Source of the DNA: Endozoicomonas sp. SCSIO W0465
GTDB lineage: Bacteria; Pseudomonadota; Gammaproteobacteria; Pseudomonadales; Endozoicomonadaceae
Length of the DNA: 64,000 nucleotides
Assembly: GCF_023716865.1 (NCBI RefSeq)
Contig: NZ_CP092417.1
Span: forward strand, 6,804,501 to 6,868,500
Reading direction: 5' to 3'
Shown: piece after piece, positions 9,338-17,978 of the stretch
How the letters are laid out: the number at the start of each line of letters is the position of its first letter
Position numbering within the stretch: position 1 is the first letter of the stretch
The notes under the pieces: model-generated
Seen by the model: the letters and a program-made list of their open reading frames with translations, nothing else
What the model was told of the DNA's origin: nothing
Database searches by the model: none
Program-made: the position numbers and the translations under genes

Positions 9338-9559
9338 TCAAGGATGCCTGATTCTGTCAACAATCCACGTTTTAATCAGGGCCTGACGGCTAATACCTAT
9401 GGCATTGGCTTCTTTGTCCAGGGCATTAACCACCCAGGCGGGGAAATCAATATTAACCCTTTTGGCTTCCAGGTTGGGCCGAAGGGGATTATCGGTGTCA
9501 AAGTATTCCAGCACGTCTTCTCCGGAATCAAACTTTTTGTCAATGTCTTCAGCTTTCAT
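9338..9559 (-). CDS. brnA: BrnA-family antitoxin
   Basis: 73 residues starting MKAEDIDKKFDSGEDVLEYFD. The C-terminal ribbon-helix-helix part has KRVNIDFPAWVVNALDKEA and GISRQALIKTWIVDRI, as in BrnA antitoxins, which neutralise BrnT and repress their own operon. The ATG at 9559 overlaps the end of the toxin gene by 11 bp, the usual toxin-first BrnT-BrnA order. A longer reading from 9616 would lie inside the toxin gene and lacks family similarity, so it was not used. Confidence 0.85.
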   Translation of the reverse strand: MKAEDIDKKFDSGEDVLEYFDTDNPLRPNLEAKRVNIDFPAWVVNALDKEANAIGISRQALIKTWIVDRIRHP

Positions 9560-9821
9560 AAAGATCCACCTCATTTTTTCGAGAGCGACGCACTGAAATA
9601 ATCCTGAGACACTCACCCCTCTGAGTCGCTATCGCTGTCCAGTGCTTTGATTTTATTTGACCAATAAAGAGCAACCTCAGTTCATCGGTTTTGACTGTTG
9701 ACGGCAGGCAGACGAGGTTACTGTCTTCCCACAGAGCCGTAGCCTCATCAAAATCAATACCGTGCTTATCCCGGTTGGCATGGCTTTTGGCTATATCGTA
9801 CTCAAATCTAGTTTTACCCAT
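9549..9821 (-). CDS. brnT: BrnT-family ribonuclease toxin
   Basis: 90 residues. The N-terminus FEYDIAKSHANRDKHGIDFDEA is the BrnT signature (a K/H-containing active-site region of a RelE-like fold), and the C-terminus has RIISVRRSRKNEVDLYES. BrnT toxins cleave RNA and arrest growth. It precedes and overlaps brnA on the minus strand. Toxin and antitoxin appear complete. The cassette is bounded on both sides by octamer-repeat arrays that share a common block. Confidence 0.85.
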   Translation of the reverse strand: MGKTRFEYDIAKSHANRDKHGIDFDEATALWEDSNLVCLPSTVKTDELRLLFIGQIKSKHWTAIATQRGECLRIISVRRSRKNEVDLYES

Positions 9822-9904
9822 ATCCTATACCATAATGAACCCTCCAGAGGATCAATATAGCACAAAAATTGGTATTAAGAATAAAATCACACAAAAAGAA
9901 GGTT

Positions 9905-9956
9905 TAAACGTTAAAGCGTTGCAAAGCTCTTTTAAACGCTTAAACCTTCAACGCTT
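9905..9956. repeat. octamer repeat array 4
   Basis: Units taaacgtt, aaagcgtt, gcaaagct, spacer cttt, taaacgct, taaacctt, caacgctt. The part from the gct plus cttt spacer to caacgcttcaacaa repeats array 3, minus two octamers. Confidence 0.8.
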
Positions 9957-9960
9957 CAAC

Positions 9961-9980
9961 AAAATCGCCCCGACGATTTT
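9961..9980 (-). terminator. rho-independent terminator of ugd
   Basis: AAAATCG pairs perfectly with CGATTTT across a 6-base loop. It lies directly after the ugd stop codon and, on the minus strand, ends in a T-run. It resembles the galU terminator. Confidence 0.75.
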
Positions 9981-10880
9981 CAATCCGATCCAAACAGGTC
10001 ACGGGTATAAACCTTATCCAGCACATCGGCAAGATCATCCACCAAACGGTTGGAGACAATCACATCTGCCATCTGCTTGAACTCCTCCAGATCCTTGATC
10101 ACCCGGGAATGGTAAAACTCCGGTTCATCCAGCACCGGCTCATACACTACCACTTCAACGCCCTTGGCCTTGATGCGCTTCATAATGCCCTGGATGGACG
10201 ATGCCCGGAAGTTATCGGAACCCGCCTTCATAATCAGGCGGTAAATACCCACCACCTGTGGTTTGCGCTTGAGGATGGACTCGGCGACAAAATCCTTGCG
10301 GGTGGTGTTGGCATCCACAATGGCGCCAATAATATTGTTGGGCACATCCTGATAGTTGGCCAGCAGCTGTCGGGTATCCTTGGGCAGGCAGTAACCGCCG
10401 TAACCGAAGGAGGGGTTATTGTAGTGTCCGCCGATCCGCGGGTCGTAACCCACCCCTTCGATAATCTGGCGGGCATCCAGGCCATGAACCTCGGCGTAAG
10501 TATCCAACTCATTAAAGTATGCCACCCGCATGGCCAGGTAGGTGTTGGAGAACAGCTTGATAGCTTCCGCTTCGGTGGAATCGGTAAACAACATCGGGAT
10601 ATCGGTTTTCTCGGCACCTTCTACCAGTAGCCGGGCGAACCGTTCCGCCCGCTCTGACTGTTCACCGACAATAATGCGGGAGGGATGCAGATTGTCGTAC
10701 AGCGCCTTACCTTCCCGCAGAAATTCCGGTGAGAAAATAATATTGTCACAGCCCAGCTCTTCTTTAATGCGCTGGGTATAACCAACAGGCACTGTGGATT
10801 TGATCACCATCACCGCATTGGGATTAATCGCCATGACCTGTTTAATCACCGCCTCCACAGAAGCGGTATTAAAGTAGTTA
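9980..10880 (-). pseudogene. ugd: UDP-glucose 6-dehydrogenase Ugd, C-terminal three quarters
   Basis: Ugd oxidises UDP-glucose to UDP-glucuronate using NAD+. This part begins at YFNTASVEAVI and keeps the catalytic cysteine in GYGGYCLPKD, the STVPVGYT and FSPEFLREGKALYD motifs, and the C-terminal UDP-binding domain to DLFGSD. Joined to the N-terminal piece at 14321-14586 (counting the TAGTTA duplication once) it gives 388 codons plus stop, the usual length of the short Ugd class. The gene is therefore cleanly interrupted rather than degraded, and precise excision would restore it. Confidence 0.95.
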
Positions 10881-11082
10881 GTTCTCGTCCAAAAACGCAT
10901 CAGGCAATCATAATTAAATTGTACGTTCGTTTTGATATTTCCTGAAATTCCAGAGAGCCGCAAAAACTCTTCCCTTTTTTTCTCTAATCTGGGACGGATA
11001 TTGGAGAAAAACGCGAAAAGCAGGCAGAAAACATCCTCCCACCATGCTGGAAAGGTACTTTCATGTAGCGTGGAGGTGGCTA

Positions 11083-11394
11083 TCAGGATGGTGCCGGGTG
11101 TCTGGCCAGAATCACCAGGTTGTAACAGACCACCGATAACCAGCAATGAGAATCAAAACGCTCAGAACCCTTGCAGTGGCAACGTGATAGCCCAAAACAT
11201 CTCTTTAGCCACGAAATTCCCGCTTCAATACCTGCCCGGAAGCGAAAGAGCGTTTTATACACATACTGACTTTTAGTCATCTCTTCGACTTCAAGTCCGC
11301 GCTTCTTATTAAAAGCTACATCGCTGATTCCCATGGCCTTGGCTTTTTCCAAATTAGCGCGACACGCGTATCCGCCGTCACCGCTTGTCTGGCG
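11083..11394 (-). pseudogene. ISNCY transposase, C-terminal part
   Basis: The C-terminal quarter of the 453-residue transposase. It begins just after RVPRQ and carries GDGGYACRANLEKAKAMG, FRAGIEAGISWLKRCFGL and the terminal VVCYNLVILARHPAPS. It is separated from the rest by the IS66-type insertion at 11395. Confidence 0.9.
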
Positions 11395-13119
11395 GTAATT
11401 TCTCAAAAAGTGCTGGAAGCAGGATAATTTCGGTCAGTCGTCTATCCTCTCACCATGGCTTTTCTAGAACACCAGCAGTTACAACCTGAAGATCTACTGA
11501 GATTCATCACTCAGCAGCAAGAGCAGATCATTCAGCTCAAAGAGCAGATAGAATTGCTTGAAGCAGAGATTCGTCGTCTAAAAAAACTGCCCGCAAAGCC
11601 TGACATCAAACCAAACACCAAACCTCCCGATGATGACACCGGCAGCCCTGATGGAGATCCATCCGCTCCTGAGGGTAACGATGGAGCCAGCCCAGACACC
11701 TCGTCAAAGCAGAAGGTTAAGAAGCCCAACGAGAAAACCAGAAAGCAGCGTAAACAGCCCCGAAAGCCATCGGCGGAAAAATCCATACCCATTGCTGCCA
11801 CTGATGTTCCGGAGGGATCAATCAGGAATGGAACCACCCCTTTTCATGTTCAGGAACTGACAATACAAACATCCAGTATTGAATATCTTTTAGAGCAATG
11901 GGTGACACCCGATGGACAAACCATTACGGCCAAACCGCCAGCCAGCCTTCATGGACATCATTACGGGCCAATGCTGCAGGCCTACGTTCTGCACCAGTAT
12001 CATGGTTGCTCCGTTACCCAGCCAGAACTGCTGGACTGGCTATGGGACATTGGAATCTCTATTTCCAGCGGGGAACTCAGCCAGCTTCTGACGAAAGGAC
12101 ACGAGCAGTTCCATGCTGAGAAAGATGAGCTGTTGACTACAGGTATTCGCTGTTCAAGTTATATCCAGACAGACGACACGGGAACAAGGCATAAGGGGAA
12201 GAACGGTTACTGCACCATCATCAATAACGAGTCCTTTGCCTGGTTCGAGAGCACAGACAGCAAAAGCCGGGAAAATTTCGTAAGCCTACTGCACCGCCCA
12301 TGGTCAACTTACACGTTCACCGACGATGCCTTGATCTATCTGGAAAACTGGATTACCCAAAAAGTGGCTACGCGTTCTTAATCCATACAGAGGCGTCACC
12401 TTCCTGAGCCATGAAGCCTGGGAAGAATGTATGAAAGACCTGAGACTAACTGGTAGACGGCGCCAGCAGGCCAGTGAAGCCATGATTTATGGCAGCCTGA
12501 TACAGCATGGAGCAGGACATCTTACCACCTTCAGTGATGGGGCAAGGCAGTTCGACGTTTTCAAACACAGCCAGTGCTGGATACATGCAGAGCGAGGGCT
12601 GGCAAAAGTTCATCCGGTCAATGATCAGCAGGCCATGGCTCAGAAATGGCTTCGGACATGGTTCTGGGCCATTTACGATGACCTTAAAGACTTCAAGACA
12701 GAGCCAACTGAAAAAAAGGCAATAAAAGTACGACAGGGGTTCCAGGCGCTGATCCAAACCCAAACGTGCAGTGGGCTTCTTCAGGATGCTCTGTCAGGGT
12801 TGGCTGTAATCAAGGAAGAGCTATTACTGGTTCTGGATGACCCGAGCTTACCGCTGCACAACAACCTGAGCGAGAGTCAGATACGAGAATATGTTAAACG
12901 ACGAAAGATCAGTAGTGGGACGCGAAGCGATTTGGGGCGGCAATGTCGCGACACCTTTGCCAGCCTGAAAAAAACGTGTCGCCTGTATGGTCTCTCTTTT
13001 TGGGATTATCTGAAAAGCCGACTAATGGGCGATGGGTTATTTCCGAGATTGAGTAACCTGATTGAGGAGGCTTCACGTCATCTTCCGTGTGGTGCTGCCA
13101 GCAGTTTTTGAGAAATTAC
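11395..13119 (+). mobile_element. second IS66-type element, nested in ISNCY
   Basis: A 1725-bp element with perfect inverted ends, GTAATTTCTCAAAAA, flanked by the 8-bp duplication GTCTGGCG at 11387-11394 and 13120-13127. GTAA ends and 8-bp duplications again point to the IS66 family. The sequence is unrelated at the nucleotide level to copies A-C. Confidence 0.92.
11455..13111 (+). pseudogene. IS66-type transposase with a +1 frameshift
   Basis: The first reading frame (11455-12381, 308 residues) has an N-terminal coiled coil, a Pro/Lys/Asp-rich linker and the DDE first-Asp motif TDDTGTRHKGKNGY. It ends at a stop just after a CAAAAAGTGG stretch near 12357-12366. The +1 frame continues directly as WLRVLNPYRGVTFLSHEAW and then to 13111, including HAERGLAKVHPV and the Glu region HNNLSESQIREYVKRRK. 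Conserved protein lies on both sides, so this looks like a one-base insertion. The shift is +1 and not the -1 type used for programmed frameshifting in several IS families. Probably inactive. Confidence 0.85.
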
Positions 13120-14177
13120 GTCTGGCGAGGTACACGACCATAAATTTCTTTTTGTCTTTCCATCATCGGAATGAATTGGTCCGAATCCGCTGGGTTACCT
13201 TCCTCAATAACCAGGTCCAGGATCAATCGACTTTTTCCCTGAACCAGGTTCAGTTTATGGCCATACTGTACTTGCCGCCTGTCTTTTACGATGATATCCG
13301 TATGGGGTTCATACAGGCTAACCACTTTTTCCTGGGCTGGCACCTTTTCACCCTTAAAGACCCTGCGCTCTGTCTGGGAGACTATTGCATCCACCAGGGG
13401 TAACAGGTGATCCACATCGGCCTGCCACTTGTCGGCATCATCAGCCAGGAGACACTGCCCCTGCTGACGGGCGTTTGCTAGCGTGACAGTAGCTTCGATA
13501 AGTACCTTCCGGGATTTTCGGGTCAACTGCAGCAGTTTTTTATAATGCTGATGCCGCTCTTCTTTGCCAGCGTAGATGCATTTTCTGGCCGCATCTTTTA
13601 CGGCTCGGTTGTGATGGGTATATTCATAAAGCGGTGTCGCTGTCAGTGTTTGTCCCCGTTCCAGCAGCCGACAAATTTCTTTAACGGAACTGGCTAAAAG
13701 ATCACTGTCGCAAGGAGGTTTGATATCCGATTCGGTGACTGTGCTGTCAATAGCCACAGTGCGCCCTTTTTCAATACCCTGATCTTTAGCGGTCATTAGC
13801 TGACAGTTATTAATCCGTTCCCATGTAGATGCAGTAAGAAGGCTGATGAGCCCATGCAAACTGGAGCGACTGGGGCGCTGGTTTGGTTCGAGGCGACAAA
13901 AGTCTCGAAAGAGCATGGAGTCCATCAAAACAAACGACAAGTAGTCATAATCACAATTCAAATACTGTTTCAGGAGTGCCGCACGAAGAACGGATTCTGC
14001 TGATAGTCCGTTCCGCCCAGTGTTCTGTTTATCACCAGAACTTAAGTCCTCATAAATCCAGTCATTGAACTGTGGATGGGCGTCAAGCCATTGCGAGATA
14101 CCGGAAAGCTGGGAGCAGATTTCATGAGGTACGTAATGGAGTTCCATACTACACTGCGGGTTGCGTTTTTTGCGCAT
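13120..14177 (-). pseudogene. ISNCY transposase, N-terminal part
   Basis: The N-terminal three quarters of the ISNCY transposase, from MRKKRNPQCSMELHYVPHE to KEIYGRVPRQT. It contains the AIDSTVTESDI motif with the first catalytic Asp, and GHKLNLVQGKSRLILD. It is cut by the IS66-type element at the RQT/SGDGGY position. The intact version is at 41832-43193. Confidence 0.9.
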
Positions 14178-14314
14178 TTGGAGTCCTCTGTTTTTGGCAA
14201 TCCCTTATGTTTCTTGCTCTTGGGAAGTTTAGTCGCCAGATAGCAGTAGGGCTCCACTTAATTTTTCAGGATAAAATCTACAGTTTTCAATTGGTTGTGT
14301 TTTTGGACGAGAAC

Positions 14315-14586
14315 TAGTTAGTTTTTGGGTCATAATCCGTTGGCGTGGCAATAACCACAAACTCCGCATCAGCATAGGCCAATTGCGAATCGGTGGTTGC
14401 CCTGAGGTTTAATTCACGGTTGGCCAGAAACTCTTCAATTTCCACATCCACAATAGGCGATAGTCGGTCGTTAATCATATCCACCTTTTGGGCAATGATA
14501 TCAACGGCCATCACCTGGTTGTGCTGGGCTAATAAAACGGCGTTGGACAGGCCTACGTAGCCTGTACCGGCAATTGCGATTTTCAT
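14315..14586 (-). pseudogene. ugd: UDP-glucose 6-dehydrogenase Ugd, N-terminal part
   Basis: Starts MKIAIAGTGYVGLSNAVLLAQ, the Rossmann NAD-binding motif of Ugd, and runs to VVIATPTDYDPKTN. The ISNCY end supplies an immediate stop. It continues at 10880 once the element is removed. Confidence 0.95.
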
Positions 14587-14731
14587 AAGAAATTAACGAA
14601 GCGATAAAAAAGAAGAAAACACCCTGGCTGGAATCAACCGGGCCATCAAGTATAAATGTTTACCAGCGATAAAAGCGGAGCAAGATAAAGCCTCGGGTTT
14701 TTCTTGCCAAATAACAAGAGTCAATTACACT

Positions 14732-14749
14732 TGTACTTTATCACGTACA
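14732..14749. promoter_or_regulatory. YefM-type operator upstream of yefM
   Basis: TGTACT at 14732-14737 and CGTACA at 14744-14749 each differ from the palindrome TGTACA by one base. Their centres are 12 bp apart. Paired TGTACA hexamers with that spacing are the described YefM-YoeB operator in E. coli. The site lies about 18 bp before the yefM start. Confidence 0.7.
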
Positions 14750-14766
14750 GGTATATGGAAAATAAA

Positions 14767-15021
14767 ATGAATGTGGTTTCCTACACAGAAATGAGAAAAA
14801 ACCTCAAAGCGGTTCTGGACAGCGTTGTTAATGATGCAACCCACACCGTCATTCACCGGCGTGACGCAGAAGATGCGGTAGTTATGTCGAAAGAAAGTTA
14901 CGACAGCCTGATGGAAACGCTGTATCTGCTCTCGTCACCTGAAAATGCCCGTCGGTTGAAATCCGCCGCTGAACAATTCAAAGCTAATAAGGGCATTAAA
15001 AGGGATCTGCCTGAATTATGA
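14767..15021 (+). CDS. yefM: YefM-family antitoxin
   Basis: 84 residues of the Phd/YefM family. The N-terminal DNA-binding part has VVSYTEMRKNLKAVLDSVV and HTVIHRRDAEDAVVMSKESYDSL. The C-terminal toxin-binding tail has LLSSPENARRLKSAAEQF, close to the YefM signature. It neutralises YoeB and represses the operon. MNVV at 14767 was chosen; MENK at 14755 with a nearby AGG is an alternative. It overlaps yoeB by 4 bp and has a YefM-like operator upstream. The pair lies just upstream (on the other strand) of the split ugd. Confidence 0.92.
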   Translation: MNVVSYTEMRKNLKAVLDSVVNDATHTVIHRRDAEDAVVMSKESYDSLMETLYLLSSPENARRLKSAAEQFKANKGIKRDLPEL

Positions 15022-15290
15022 GTACCCCGAAAAAAATCACGTTAAGCTGGGCAGAAGAAGCATGGGAAGACTTCCAATACTGGCTGGACAACGACAAGCC
15101 AAAAGCCAGGAAACTAAGAAAGCTCATTAAAGAATGTATGCGTACCCCCTTTGAAGGCACAGGCAAACCTGAGCCCCTGAAAGGTAACTTTTCAGGATTC
15201 TGGTCGCGCAGGATTGACCAGGAACATCGATTGGTATACGCCTACAGTAACGATAACCTGTTTATACTCCAATGCCGCTTCCACTACTGA
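15018..15290 (+). CDS. yoeB: YoeB-family mRNA interferase toxin
   Basis: 90 residues with the Txe/YoeB pattern: LSWAEEAWEDFQYWLDND near the start, RKLIKECMRTPFEGTGKPEPLK, then GFWSRRIDQEHRLVYAY and the terminal CRFHY. The Glu, Arg and final His-Tyr match the known catalytic residues of YoeB. The toxin cleaves mRNA on the ribosome. Complete, and translationally coupled to yefM through the ATGA overlap. Confidence 0.95.
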   Translation: MSTPKKITLSWAEEAWEDFQYWLDNDKPKARKLRKLIKECMRTPFEGTGKPEPLKGNFSGFWSRRIDQEHRLVYAYSNDNLFILQCRFHY

Positions 15291-15318
15291 AACCTTGACG
15301 ATACAAAAACAACCCTAG

Positions 15319-17032
15319 GAGGCTGTCCGAGAACTAGCTATTGAAAAAACGAAAGCTTCAGCATTTTCTTGGCTGATCAAATATTGACCTAAATTTAGCC
15401 TGTTTTGGGGTAAAAATTGCGTTTTTTACCCTTTTGCTTGCCTTTATGCTGCCATTTTAAGCCTTTTTGCTTCTTCAAGACGGATTGATCCCGTTGAAAC
15501 CGATTTGACAATTTTTTTGAAATTATAAGCACTGCAGACCAGTGAAAATTCTCCAGCCACTTTTTCCTTACCCCGGACACTGAACCCTCTGAATCCTGAG
15601 TTCTTGATTTGGCCAAAAGGCGGTTCCGCAATCACCTTGCGACGCTCATAAACCGCTTTGGCCTCTTTGGTTTCCATTTTGCGGTTCATCGCCTGGCGTA
15701 TGGCTTCGTGGCGGTCTGTGCGAATCACTTTCCCCGGGTCTTTGTTGTCACCACTGCACCTTTTACGTAACGGGCAATCCCGGCAGATATCTTTACTGAC
15801 GCGGTAGCTTTTGTGTTTTGCTTTGCTAGCCGTGTTATAAATCAGCTTCTCACCGGCAGGGCAGGTAAAGCTGTCGTCTGCTTCATGGTAAATAAAATCC
15901 GCTTTGACAAACTTTCTGTCAGAGTCTTCCAGTCCCTCTGTTGCAGGCTTCTCCTGTCGATCCGTAGCCATGTAAGCGTCAATGTTCGCATCATCAAACG
16001 CTTGCAGGTTGGGCCCTGAGTAATAGCCATTATCCTCACTCATTTTGCCAATGGACGCGTTATCTGTTGCTTCTGCAATGGCTTCAAGTGCAGGCTTTAC
16101 TTCCTGCTTGTCATTGGCATGCTGGCTGATGTGCTGGCCAACAATGATACCATTATCGCTGTCGACGCTGATCTGGGCGTTATAACTGTACTGATAGCCA
16201 CTGCCTTTTTTACCCATGATCCTGGCATCATGATCAGCAAAGCTGATTTGCTTTTTGTCGTCTATCGGCTTATCGGGATTCAGGGCCTGTTCCCGTTCTT
16301 CAAGCGCTTTTTTGGCCTCCTGGATTTTCTCTAACCGTTCCTGCTTGAATTGCAAGTCTTCAGGAATGCTGTAGCCAGTCTCCTGCTGATAAGCATCGTC
16401 CTCTTCACTGTCACTGGTTTCGGCTTTTTTAATCAGGGCCTCAACTTCAGCCATTAATTCAGCTTCTTTGGCCTTAAGTCGTGCGTAGCTCATGGCCTTA
16501 TGCTTTGATGAGTCGGCTTTGAATTTGGAACCATCAAGAGCGATGTGGCCCAGCGAGGCCATCTGTAGTTCCCGGGCGAGCAGCACGCTCTGTTTGAAAC
16601 TGCTTTTAAAAAAGGTGGCCTGGTTTTTACGAAAGTCACTGAGCACCCGGAAATTTGGGCAGTGCTGTTTGGCGATATACATGAAAGCCAAGTCCTGATT
16701 GCAGCGCCGTTCAATCTCCCTGGAGCTGAACACACCATGGCTATAGGCATAGATCAGGATCGATATAATCAGTCGTGGGTGGTAGGCATTCTGGCCAAGA
16801 TGGTGATACTGCTTTTCCACTTCAGAGGTGTCGATATGCTTGAAGATATCTTCAAAAACGAAGCAATCATGATCTGGTGGCAGCAGGTCGAAGATGTTCG
16901 ATGGAAACATCAGGTGCTGGTCAAAATCAGCAGGGTTATCTTTGAATTTGATTGATGACATCCGTTTCGGCAACAACAAAGTGGGCAGAAGATGCCTGAT
17001 TATACTTAATCAGGCTATTCTCGGACAGCCTC
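15319..17032 (-). mobile_element. IS1182-family element
   Basis: A 1714-bp element with inverted ends GAGGCTGTCCGAGAA. It is flanked by a 4-bp CTAG duplication at 15315-15318 and 17033-17036, embedded in a CCTAGG palindrome-like setting as is common for IS1182. Confidence 0.93.
15444..16961 (-). CDS. IS1182-family transposase
   Basis: About 505 residues from the ATG at 16961 (MSSIKFKDNPADFDQHLMFP); an in-frame TTG start at 16979 is less likely. Visible parts are an N-terminal helical domain (SIEIERRC-like region SSREIERRCNQDLAFMYIA), the first Asp in ALDGSKFKADSS, an internal coiled coil with acidic stretches, a cysteine-rich CRDCPLRKRC motif, and the Glu region VIAEPPFGQIKNSGFRGFS. Appears complete. 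Confidence 0.93.
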   Translation of the reverse strand: MSSIKFKDNPADFDQHLMFPSNIFDLLPPDHDCFVFEDIFKHIDTSEVEKQYHHLGQNAYHPRLIISILIYAYSHGVFSSREIERRCNQDLAFMYIAKQHCPNFRVLSDFRKNQATFFKSSFKQSVLLARELQMASLGHIALDGSKFKADSSKHKAMSYARLKAKEAELMAEVEALIKKAETSDSEEDDAYQQETGYSIPEDLQFKQERLEKIQEAKKALEEREQALNPDKPIDDKKQISFADHDARIMGKKGSGYQYSYNAQISVDSDNGIIVGQHISQHANDKQEVKPALEAIAEATDNASIGKMSEDNGYYSGPNLQAFDDANIDAYMATDRQEKPATEGLEDSDRKFVKADFIYHEADDSFTCPAGEKLIYNTASKAKHKSYRVSKDICRDCPLRKRCSGDNKDPGKVIRTDRHEAIRQAMNRKMETKEAKAVYERRKVIAEPPFGQIKNSGFRGFSVRGKEKVAGEFSLVCSAYNFKKIVKSVSTGSIRLEEAKRLKMAA

Positions 17033-17875
17033 CTAGGTCTGCCGGGCAACCATCTTGCTTACAGTGGAATAATGTAAACCAAAGAAATCCGCTATGGCCT
17101 TTTGTGTATAACTGCCGGATGCAAAGGCCGAACAGACTGCCGCTTTAGTAGACTCACAACTTGCCTGATAAAACTCAAGTGATCGTCCAGGCTTGCGCCG
17201 TTGCTTATGAGGTACTTCAGTCAGCGTTTTATCCTTTGCAGGTCTATCGATATATTGCTGCTGATGAGAAACAAACTGATCATCACCCAGATAAATCTGC
17301 TGCTTAAGATGCACCCAGAGATTCACGCCGACACCTGCCAGCACAAACGCAACAAACCGTTCACAGGCTCGCTCACGATTGTCGGAAAACTGCAGCAACA
17401 TGGCGTCGGTTGCCAGCCAGTCTGGTGAATGCAGTTCACCGAGGGTGTAACGGTAACTGCTCCATAGCCAGTCTCCGGGATGATCGACCATACGAGCTCG
17501 AACCGGATTAAGTACTACATAGCGACTCAACTCAAGCAGATAAGCCGACTTATCCACAAGAATCGCTTTGTAACGCCCCTGAAACAAATGCCCCACCCGC
17601 CCATAACGACGATTAAACCGTGTGGTATAAACACCATTAAGCTGTCGCATACCCGCCGAAAGATTACCATCTGGCGTTTCCACCACCAGATGGTAATGAT
17701 TGGTCATCAGACACCAGGAATGAATCACCCAGTTAAACCGGTCACAGACCTCAGCCAGCACATCCAGGAACAGATTGAAATCCACCTCTTCCCGATAAAT
17801 TGCCTTGCGCTCATTCCCACGGGAAGTCACATGGTAAAGCGCACCTGCATACTGAATCCGTAACGGCCTGCTCAT
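17033..17875 (-). CDS. REP-associated tyrosine transposase (RAYT, Y1 family)
   Basis: 280 residues with the Y1/IS200-like fold: N-terminal PLRIQYAGALYHVTSRGNERK, the HUH metal site in MTNHYHLVVETP, the catalytic-tyrosine helix region LNGVYTTRFNRRYGRVGHLFQGRYK, and LELSRYVVLNPVRARMV. The C-terminus adds a helix-turn-helix (YTQKAIADFFGLHYSTVSKMV), as in many long RAYTs. Such proteins are linked to spread of REP palindromes. Its stop codon is part of the CTAG target of the neighbouring IS1182 element, which landed exactly at the gene end without damaging it. Confidence 0.9.
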   Translation of the reverse strand: MSRPLRIQYAGALYHVTSRGNERKAIYREEVDFNLFLDVLAEVCDRFNWVIHSWCLMTNHYHLVVETPDGNLSAGMRQLNGVYTTRFNRRYGRVGHLFQGRYKAILVDKSAYLLELSRYVVLNPVRARMVDHPGDWLWSSYRYTLGELHSPDWLATDAMLLQFSDNRERACERFVAFVLAGVGVNLWVHLKQQIYLGDDQFVSHQQQYIDRPAKDKTLTEVPHKQRRKPGRSLEFYQASCESTKAAVCSAFASGSYTQKAIADFFGLHYSTVSKMVARQT

Positions 17876-17954
17876 TTTTTATGCCCCCACTTTATAATCA
17901 AGGAGCTATAAAAGTAGAACAGTTTTAATGCTGGTCAAGAATCAAGACCTGACC

Positions 17955-17978
17955 CAGTTTTTCCTGCAGTTTTTCCTG
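17955..17978. repeat. 12-bp tandem duplication at an IS breakpoint
   Basis: CAGTTTTTCCTG occurs twice head to tail. The second copy abuts the point where the truncated ISNCY sequence begins. Confidence 0.8.

Larger units (their letters stand above)
10881..14314 (-). mobile_element. ISNCY-family element in ugd, itself split by an IS66-type element
   Basis: Ends are GTTCTCGTCCAAAAAC on both sides (inverted), flanked by a 6-bp duplication, TAGTTA, at 10875-10880 and 14315-14320. Subtracting the nested element (11395-13119) and its 8-bp duplication leaves 1701 bp, exactly the length of the intact copy at 41695-43395. Confidence 0.95.

Noticed and set aside
8181..9956. CRISPR array reading of the octamer repeats
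   Set aside because: Units are 8 bp, degenerate and without spacers, and no cas genes are present.
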